This document shows, one piece after another, positions 7,207 through 11,246 of a DNA stretch of 11,246 nt. Position 1 is the stretch's first letter. Each line of letters opens with the position of its first letter. Origin of the DNA: Clostridiales bacterium UBA8153 (GTDB taxonomy: Bacteria > Bacillota > Sulfobacillia > UBA8153); the NCBI GenBank assembly GCA_003449495.1, contig DMHJ01000234.1:6504-17749 (forward strand), read 5' to 3'. The notes beneath the pieces are model-generated. The model saw only the letters and a program-made list of their open reading frames with translations. It was not told the origin of the DNA and ran no database searches. The position numbers were made by a program, and so were the translations under genes.

Positions 7207-7237
7207 TTGACAACGTTAATAGTATGTTTGACATTGT
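7207..7237 (+). promoter_or_regulatory. Operator-like repeats at the ABC promoter
   Basis: Two TTGACA hexamers start exactly 21 bases apart (7207-7212 and 7228-7233), two helical turns. Overlapping them, ACAACGT (7210-7216) and ACATTGT (7231-7237) form an inverted repeat with six of seven positions matching. The right arm covers the -35 box, a common position for a repressor site. The left TTGACA has no matching -10, so it is more likely a binding-site half than a second promoter. Regulator unknown; no regulator gene lies in the window. Confidence 0.4.
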
Positions 7238-7256
7238 GTGATTGCCCTCGTATACT
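7228..7256 (+). promoter_or_regulatory. Sigma-A promoter of the ABC transporter operon
   Basis: TTGACA (7228-7233) and TATACT (7251-7256) are separated by exactly 17 bases, a nearly perfect housekeeping promoter. Transcription would begin around 7263, leaving a leader of about 33 bases before the GTG at 7296. This position also rules out the TTG at 7242 as the protein start, since it lies upstream of the transcription start. Confidence 0.85.
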
Positions 7257-7295
7257 AGGGGAGAAACCCCGGTGCCTTGGAAGGAGCGGATTCTG

Positions 7296-8267
7296 GTGGC
7301 ATCGCCCGTTCCGGCGTTGGAAGTCGCCGGCCTCACCAAGACCTTCACCAGCCGGAAGAAGCCGCCGGTGCACGCCGTGCGGAACATCAGCTTTACCGTG
7401 CAGCAGCGCGAGGTGGTGGGTCTTCTGGGTCCCAATGGAGCCGGTAAGACTACTACCATCAAGTGCATCCTCGGGCTCATGCTCCCCAGCGCCGGAACGG
7501 TGAGGGTGATGGGCAACGACCTGGGGCGTGAGTACCGCCAGTTGGTGCGCTCAGCCTGCGCGGTGCTGGAAGGTAGCCGCAACATCTATTGGAGGATGAC
7601 CCCCCGGGAGAACCTGGACTTCTTCACCGGGCTTTACGGTATACCCTTGCAGCGTAGCCGCCCTTACACCGACCACCTGTTGCGGGTGTTCCGTCTTGAA
7701 GAGAAGCGGCTGTCCCAGGTACAGGAGCTGTCCTCGGGCATGAAACAGAAGGTGGCGGTGGCCTGCGCGCTGGCGCCCCGCACCCCCCTGGTATTTCTGG
7801 ATGAACCGACGGTGGGGCTAGACGTGGAGACCTCGTACGAGTTGCGGGAGACCCTGAAAGGGCTGGTCAAAGAAGAGGGCCGGACCATCATCGTCTCCAG
7901 CCACGACATGGCCGTGATCCAGGACCTCTGCCGCCGGGTCATCATCATCAAGCAGGGCAGTATCATCGTGGATGACCAGGTGGAGAATCTTCTCCAGCTG
8001 TTCCGCACCCGTGCCTATCGCTTTACCCTATCCAACGGACACGACGTTCACCTCGAAGGGGCCGTCGCCAGGCAGTTCCCCGGTGCCAGCATCAGCCGGA
8101 CCGCCGACCGCACCGAGCTGGAAGTCATCCTCCCCGGGGCCGAGGACCTGTACCGCTTTGTGGACCTGGTGCGGGAATCCGGGCTGTTCATCGCCGGCAT
8201 CAACCAGAAGGAGCCCGATCTCGAGGAAGCTTTCCTGCAACTGGTGCGCAAGGAGGCCCAAGCATGA
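7296..8267 (+). CDS. ABC transporter ATP-binding protein (ABC-2 exporter type)
   Basis: This is the ATPase subunit of an ABC-2 type exporter (NatA/DrrA/BcrA-like), which powers efflux or lipid/polymer transport at the inner membrane. In the 323-residue protein the Walker A motif GPNGAGKT is at residues 45-52, the signature LSSGMKQK at 145-152, Walker B LVFLDE at 165-170, the D-loop GLD at 174-176 and the switch histidine at H203 (VSSHDM). The Q-loop area reads AVLEGSRNIYWRMTPREN, a form typical of this branch. A C-terminal domain of about 100 residues ends with PDLEEAFLQLV. GTG 7296 is chosen because AAGGAG (7281-7286) is nine bases upstream and lies within the predicted leader. The stop overlaps the permease start (ATGA). 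The substrate is unknown. Confidence 0.94.
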   Translation: MASPVPALEVAGLTKTFTSRKKPPVHAVRNISFTVQQREVVGLLGPNGAGKTTTIKCILGLMLPSAGTVRVMGNDLGREYRQLVRSACAVLEGSRNIYWRMTPRENLDFFTGLYGIPLQRSRPYTDHLLRVFRLEEKRLSQVQELSSGMKQKVAVACALAPRTPLVFLDEPTVGLDVETSYELRETLKGLVKEEGRTIIVSSHDMAVIQDLCRRVIIIKQGSIIVDDQVENLLQLFRTRAYRFTLSNGHDVHLEGAVARQFPGASISRTADRTELEVILPGAEDLYRFVDLVRESGLFIAGINQKEPDLEEAFLQLVRKEAQA

Positions 8268-9040
8268 AGGAGCGACTCACCGTCTTCCGGGCCGTGTTCA
8301 CCCGGGAGCTCATCATGATGCAGCGCTACCTGGTGAACAGCATCTCCGGCGTCGTTACCCTCTACATCGTGTTCATGCTTCTGTTTGTGGGAGCCCGGGC
8401 GGTGACCGGTGGAGGGCTCGTCATGGGAGCTACCACCATGGAGGGCCTAGTCGTGGGCTACCTGGTGTGGATGTTTGCCATGATGGGTTACCAGGAGCTG
8501 GCCTGGGGCATCATCAACGAGGCGCAAGTGGGTACCCTGGAGAAACTCTACCTTACCCCGGTGGGCTTCAGATGGGTGAACGGTTTCGCCCAGCTTTCCC
8601 AGCTGGCCGTGAACCTCACCCTGCTGGGCTTGGTCTTCGCCCTTATCCTGCTGACCACCGGAGTGGCATTGCAGGTCGACATCATCAGCGTCGTCCCCCT
8701 GCTCCTCATCACCGCCACCTCTGCCTATGGCCTGGGATTTGCCCTGGCCGGGCTAGCGCTCATCCACAAGCGCATCCAGGCGGCTTTCCAGATCGTCCAG
8801 TTCATCATGGTGGCGTTCATCGCCGCCCCGTCCGATGCTTGGGGCCGGCTTCTGCCTCTGAACCTCGGTCACCGGCTACTTACTTCGGCCATGGTCGATG
8901 GCACCCGGATCTGGGCGTTACCTCCCGGAAGCCTGCTCACGGCGGTGCTGGTGGGTGCGGGCTATCTCGGCCTCGGCCTGCTGGTGATGGAACGCTGCGA
9001 GCGCCAGGCCCGGGACCGCGGCCTCCTCGGCCATTACTAG
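8264..9040 (+). CDS. ABC-2 type permease
   Basis: This 258-residue inner-membrane protein is the permease partner of the preceding ATPase. It has about six hydrophobic segments: near residues 25-47, 57-80, 108-131, 138-160, 168-187 and 220-242. The N-terminal amphipathic part (RAVFTRELIMMQRYLVNS) and the internal EAQVGTLEKLYLTPVG segment are typical of ABC-2 permeases, where this loop contacts the ATPase. The ATG overlaps the ATPase stop by four bases, so the two are translationally coupled and probably made in equal amounts. One permease with one ATPase suggests a homodimeric half-transporter assembly. Stop is TAG at 9038-9040. A decayed relative of this gene's first part lies directly downstream. 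The substrate (drug, lipid, polysaccharide or ion) cannot be deduced. Confidence 0.93.
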   Translation: MKERLTVFRAVFTRELIMMQRYLVNSISGVVTLYIVFMLLFVGARAVTGGGLVMGATTMEGLVVGYLVWMFAMMGYQELAWGIINEAQVGTLEKLYLTPVGFRWVNGFAQLSQLAVNLTLLGLVFALILLTTGVALQVDIISVVPLLLITATSAYGLGFALAGLALIHKRIQAAFQIVQFIMVAFIAAPSDAWGRLLPLNLGHRLLTSAMVDGTRIWALPPGSLLTAVLVGAGYLGLGLLVMERCERQARDRGLLGHY

Positions 9041-9091
9041 TCCGGAAGGAGAGGGCGGCAGTAGTCCCGGGGTGGGGGGACGGCCACCCGG

Positions 9092-9360
9092 GTCATCCTC
9101 CCCGTCGCTGGGGATGGTGAGACCGGGAGCCAACAACAGCGTCTTCCCAGGGCTAAGAACACCGGCACCGGCCGGCCGGCGCCCGGCTTGGAGGAGTCCT
9201 CCCCGGCCAACGCTCAAGGAGGCCGCCGCCTGAAGGGCGGCTCACCCTTTCCGGGCCGGGTTCACCCGGGAGCTCGTCAGGAGGCGGTGCTACCCTGGTC
9301 AACACCGCCTACGGCATCATCACCCGACACGTCGCCCTCATGGATCATGTTCATGGACCC
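9092..9360 (+). pseudogene. Fossil of a second ABC ATPase-end/permease-start junction
   Basis: This stretch is collinear with bases 8124 to about 8380 of the intact pair. From 9092 it reads VILPVAGD and later APGLEE, matching VILPGAED and EPDLEE in the ATPase tail with identical spacing (35 codons). CAAGGAGGCC and a TGA (9231-9233) match the ATPase end. The next bases match the permease start, including 26 of 27 identical bases (9249-9275 against 8285-8311). With two one-base insertions removed, the translation continues as YLVNTAYGIIT and LMIMFM, against YLVNSISGVVT and FMLLF. No start codon, several indels and no downstream permease remain, so it cannot encode a product. The amino-acid differences suggest a genuine diverged paralogous pair that was later mostly deleted. 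The right border is vague; weak similarity may continue to about 9400. The 9041-9091 bases before it show nothing recognisable. Confidence 0.75.
9249..9275 (+). repeat. 27-base direct repeat of the permease 5' end
   Basis: Bases 9249-9275 match 8285-8311 at 26 of 27 positions, 964 bases apart in direct orientation. The flanks also align but with indels and many more differences, so this block is unusually well kept. It encodes the RAxFTREL region of the permease in the intact copy. It could serve as a site for recombination that deletes or duplicates the operon. Confidence 0.85.
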
Positions 9361-9459
9361 GGACGTCCTCCCGGTGGTAGGCCGGGTCGTGCCATGGTGC
9401 ATTCCTGCGCTGCCGGACTTTTCCGCGTCCTCGCGGAGCTAGCCTGAACGGCCCGGAGC

Positions 9460-9488
9460 TTGACGCCCATTCCGGGATGATAGATGAT
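9460..9488 (+). promoter_or_regulatory. Possible sigma-A promoter of the 2H phosphoesterase gene
   Basis: TTGACG (9460-9465) is followed 17 bases later by GATGAT (9483-9488), which match the -35 and -10 consensus at five and four of six positions. Transcription would start near 9495, about 20 bases before the GTG start. The match is moderate, but the position is right. Confidence 0.4.
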
Positions 9489-9514
9489 CAGGGGGAAGCT
9501 CTAAGGAAAGGTCC

Positions 9515-10096
9515 GTGCAGGTATTGGCATCCTCATACTCGGTGCACGTGCTTCTCCCTCCGGCCATGGACCGGCGCCTGCGCCAGTGGTGCGCCATGTC
9601 CCCCGGTTGCGACTGGCCCAGGTGGGGAGGCCACATCACCCTGATCCCCGCCTTTCACTTGGCAGTACCCCTGGTGCGGCTGATAGCGGCGACGGAAAGA
9701 TCCGTCCAGTCACGGCGGGAATTCCGGGTGGTCCTTGATGAGGTACGGAGCGAGCGCCATATCACCAAACCCGGTCTGTACCTGGTGTACCTGGCAGGTC
9801 GGCATCCCACCGCCAACGTAGAGCTGGCGAGCCTGCGGGCGAGCCTGGCGGCGGGACTGGAGGGCCTCAAGGTAGATGCCAGTCCGCTCGTGGCCCGCCA
9901 TCCCTTTGTGCCCCACATCAGTCTAACCCTGGGGCTACCCGAGCCCGAGGCCCTGCTGCTCAAAGCCCGGGCGGAGCAGGATGGCCTGCACGTCACTTTC
10001 AGAGCCAAGAAGATCTCCCTGGTAGAACAGGGCAGCGAACCCGACGGCAGCCCCAGGTACTGCCTGCGCGACTTTCGTCTCCGGCGCCAAGGGTGA
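9515..10096 (+). CDS. 2H phosphoesterase (LigT / 2'-5' RNA ligase-like)
   Basis: Members of the 2H superfamily cleave or form 2',5' or 2',3'-cyclic phosphodiester bonds in RNA or nucleotides. The 193-residue protein has the two defining histidine motifs, about 95 residues apart: GGHIT (H40-I-T42) and PHIS (H134-I-S136). It begins with a strand like SVHVLLPP and ends with a second beta-rich unit (ISLVEQGSEPDG...), the expected duplicated fold. There is no signal peptide or TM, so it is cytoplasmic. GTG 9515 is supported by AAGGA (9503-9507), eight bases upstream, and by the motif layout. The gene is monocistronic in appearance, following the ABC fossil. The natural substrate is unknown; many members also act on non-RNA cyclic phosphates. 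Confidence 0.85.
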   Translation: MQVLASSYSVHVLLPPAMDRRLRQWCAMSPGCDWPRWGGHITLIPAFHLAVPLVRLIAATERSVQSRREFRVVLDEVRSERHITKPGLYLVYLAGRHPTANVELASLRASLAAGLEGLKVDASPLVARHPFVPHISLTLGLPEPEALLLKARAEQDGLHVTFRAKKISLVEQGSEPDGSPRYCLRDFRLRRQG

Positions 10097-10207
10097 CGAT
10101 ATTTCGCGTTTGCCTCCAGGTACCGGAGAGGAGACGGGAGCGGGTGCAACGAAACTAAGGAGATGGCTACGACCGGCCGGCCCGCCCGGCGGGTAAGGAG
10201 AGATGAC

Positions 10208-10561
10208 ATGAGTGTGGTGCAGACGCTGACCACTCCGGCCAGTCCCGGCCAGGTGCTGGCGGCGCTGGATAGCCGGCTGGGGCGTACCGAAAAGGTGCAT
10301 GAGGAGCTGCTGGAGGCGGCCGGTAGCGCGGTCGGCCTGGCCGTCTACGAGCAGTATTTCCTCCGTGTCGACAACCGGGTGGCCCTGATGATCGTGGCCG
10401 ACGACTTCTCCGGTACTGCCGCAGTGCGCATCATTGCCACCGGCGCCAGCTCGAATCTGTTGCTGAGTTTTGATTGGGGCGCGACCGGTGCCTATGCCGC
10501 CGAGGCTGCCGGCATCATCAGCTCCCTCGGCGCGGGTGGTGCGCGCGACCATAGTGGCTAA
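10208..10561 (+). CDS. Small DUF6054-like protein
   Basis: This 117-residue soluble protein resembles the uncharacterised DUF6054 family as I recall it: an N-terminal helix region, then EQYFLRVDNRVALMIVADDFSG, a strand with IIATGASS, and the conserved-looking LLLSFDWGATGAYA near the C-terminus. No function is known, and no catalytic residue is obvious. ATG 10208 has AAGGAG (10195-10200) seven bases upstream. The earlier in-frame ATG at 10163 abuts its own AAGGAG and would add an Arg-rich extension containing the better ribosome site, so I reject it. The TAA (10559-10561) overlaps the start region of the YczE-type gene, suggesting joint translation. The family name is held with moderate confidence. 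Confidence 0.72.
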   Translation: MSVVQTLTTPASPGQVLAALDSRLGRTEKVHEELLEAAGSAVGLAVYEQYFLRVDNRVALMIVADDFSGTAAVRIIATGASSNLLLSFDWGATGAYAAEAAGIISSLGAGGARDHSG

Positions 10562-11240
10562 TAAGGTCAGATTGGATCTCCGGTTCGCCCTGCTGCTGGC
10601 TGGCTTTCTCACCATGGGGCTGGGCATGGCCATGACCATCCAGGCCCGGCTGGGCGTCTCGGCCTGGAATGTCCTGCACGTGGGGCTCTCCCAACGCCTC
10701 CCGGTCACCGTGGGGCAGGCCACCCAAGGGGTAGGGTTGGCCATCATGGGTTGCTCGGCCCTCCTAGGGATCAAGCCCGGCGTGGGCACCTGGCTCAACA
10801 TGGTCCTGGTGGGGGCCTGCCTCGATCTGGTGCTGATTTCGGGCCTGCTACCGGTTCCCGGCGGCCTGCCCGCCCGGGCCGGGCTGCTGGTGGGAGGACT
10901 GGCCGTCGTGGCCTTGGGCATGTGCCTGTACATGTGCGCCGGTCTGGGGGCAGGCCCCCGTGATAGCCTCATGCTGGCCCTTAGCCGGCGTTTTCCGGGG
11001 CGGTTGGCGGTGATCCGGGCGGCCATGGAGCTGGCGGCGCTGACGGCCGGGTACTTCCTGGGCGGCCCGGTGGGTGTGGGTACGGTGCTGGCGGCCTTCT
11101 CTCTGGGCTGGTTCCTGGAAGCTTGGCTTTCCACCCTGTGCTGGGCCCGCCCGAGAGTGCCCTTGCTCAACCATCTGCAGGTGCCGGCGGCGCTGGAGGC
11201 CAGGCTCAGGGTCAAGTCGCCCGGTCGGGCCCTGACCTAG
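10554..11240 (+). CDS. YczE/YyaS/YitT-type integral membrane protein
   Basis: This 228-residue protein looks like the YczE/YyaS/YitT group of integral membrane proteins, whose molecular role is largely unknown. It has about five to six hydrophobic segments. Family-like motifs are IQARLGVSAWNVLHVGLS near residues 27-44, KPGVGTWLNMVL, and GLGAGPRDSLMLALSRR around residues 125-145; the two G-rich motifs suggest an internal repeat. The tail after LSTLCWARP is short and polar. The start is uncertain: GTG 10554 overlaps the upstream stop by eight bases and gives MANKVRLDLRF. TTG 10572 with AAGG five bases upstream is an alternative, and GTG 10536 or 10539 are possible but less likely. Overlap with the DUF6054-like gene supports translational coupling. 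Stop TAG is at 11238-11240, six bases from the window end. Confidence 0.85.
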   Translation: MANKVRLDLRFALLLAGFLTMGLGMAMTIQARLGVSAWNVLHVGLSQRLPVTVGQATQGVGLAIMGCSALLGIKPGVGTWLNMVLVGACLDLVLISGLLPVPGGLPARAGLLVGGLAVVALGMCLYMCAGLGAGPRDSLMLALSRRFPGRLAVIRAAMELAALTAGYFLGGPVGVGTVLAAFSLGWFLEAWLSTLCWARPRVPLLNHLQVPAALEARLRVKSPGRALT

Positions 11241-11246
11241 TCAGAC

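Noticed and set aside
7207..7229. Second promoter using the upstream TTGACA
   Set aside because: No -10-like hexamer lies 16-18 bases downstream; better read as part of an operator.
7242..7295. TTG 7242 as start of the ABC ATPase
   Set aside because: It lies inside the promoter, upstream of the predicted transcription start; GTG 7296 has a well-placed AAGGAG.
9935..11215. 426-residue minus-strand frame opposite the last genes
   Set aside because: It is antisense to three better supported genes and is rich in Arg/Pro/Ser/Thr with no domain pattern.

Overview
The window looks like a chromosomal segment of a GC-rich, probably thermophilic member of the Bacillota (Clostridia/Moorellia-like). 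This is inferred from strong AGGAGG-type ribosome sites, frequent GTG/TTG starts, classical sigma-A promoters, and gene families common in that group (PdaB-like polysaccharide deacetylase, YczE-type membrane protein, DinB-fold proteins, NatA-type ABC exporter, 10-TM metal exporter). The species cannot be named from the sequence. No rRNA, tRNA, CRISPR array, phage module or intact insertion sequence was seen.

Layout. 1-545 is the 3' part of a polysaccharide deacetylase gene broken by a one-base frameshift. 758-2161 is cysS (cysteinyl-tRNA synthetase) with its own extended -10 promoter and a TTG start. 2162-2819 has no convincing gene; it carries hairpins and a weak group II intron domain V look-alike on the minus strand. 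2823-4040 is a putative manganese/heavy-metal exporter cut in two by an in-frame amber codon. It converges on a minus-strand block: a two-TM membrane protein of unknown function (4203-4790), two translationally coupled DinB-fold proteins (5075-6015) and a D-2-hydroxyacid dehydrogenase (6120-7046). Divergent from the dehydrogenase, a very good sigma-A promoter (7228-7256) drives an ABC ATPase/permease pair (7296-9040). Right behind the pair lies a decayed copy of an ATPase-end/permease-start junction (about 9092-9360). After a second promoter come a 2H phosphoesterase (9515-10096), a small DUF6054-like protein (10208-10561) and a YczE/YyaS/YitT-type membrane protein (10554-11240), the last two overlapping.

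How the genes fit together. The ABC pair is the clearest functional unit: an ATPase and a six-TM permease with a 4-base stop/start overlap, controlled from a promoter with spaced repeats that look like an operator. The dehydrogenase and the two DinB genes may form one transcript. The rest are single genes with unrelated roles.

The main theme is gene decay. Three loci in 11 kb are disrupted: a frameshifted deacetylase, an exporter with a nonsense codon, and a fossil ABC junction. I did not find an obviously new defence or mobile system. The best leads are the ABC fossil, the split metal exporter, the ABC promoter/operator and the divergent CysRS subtype.
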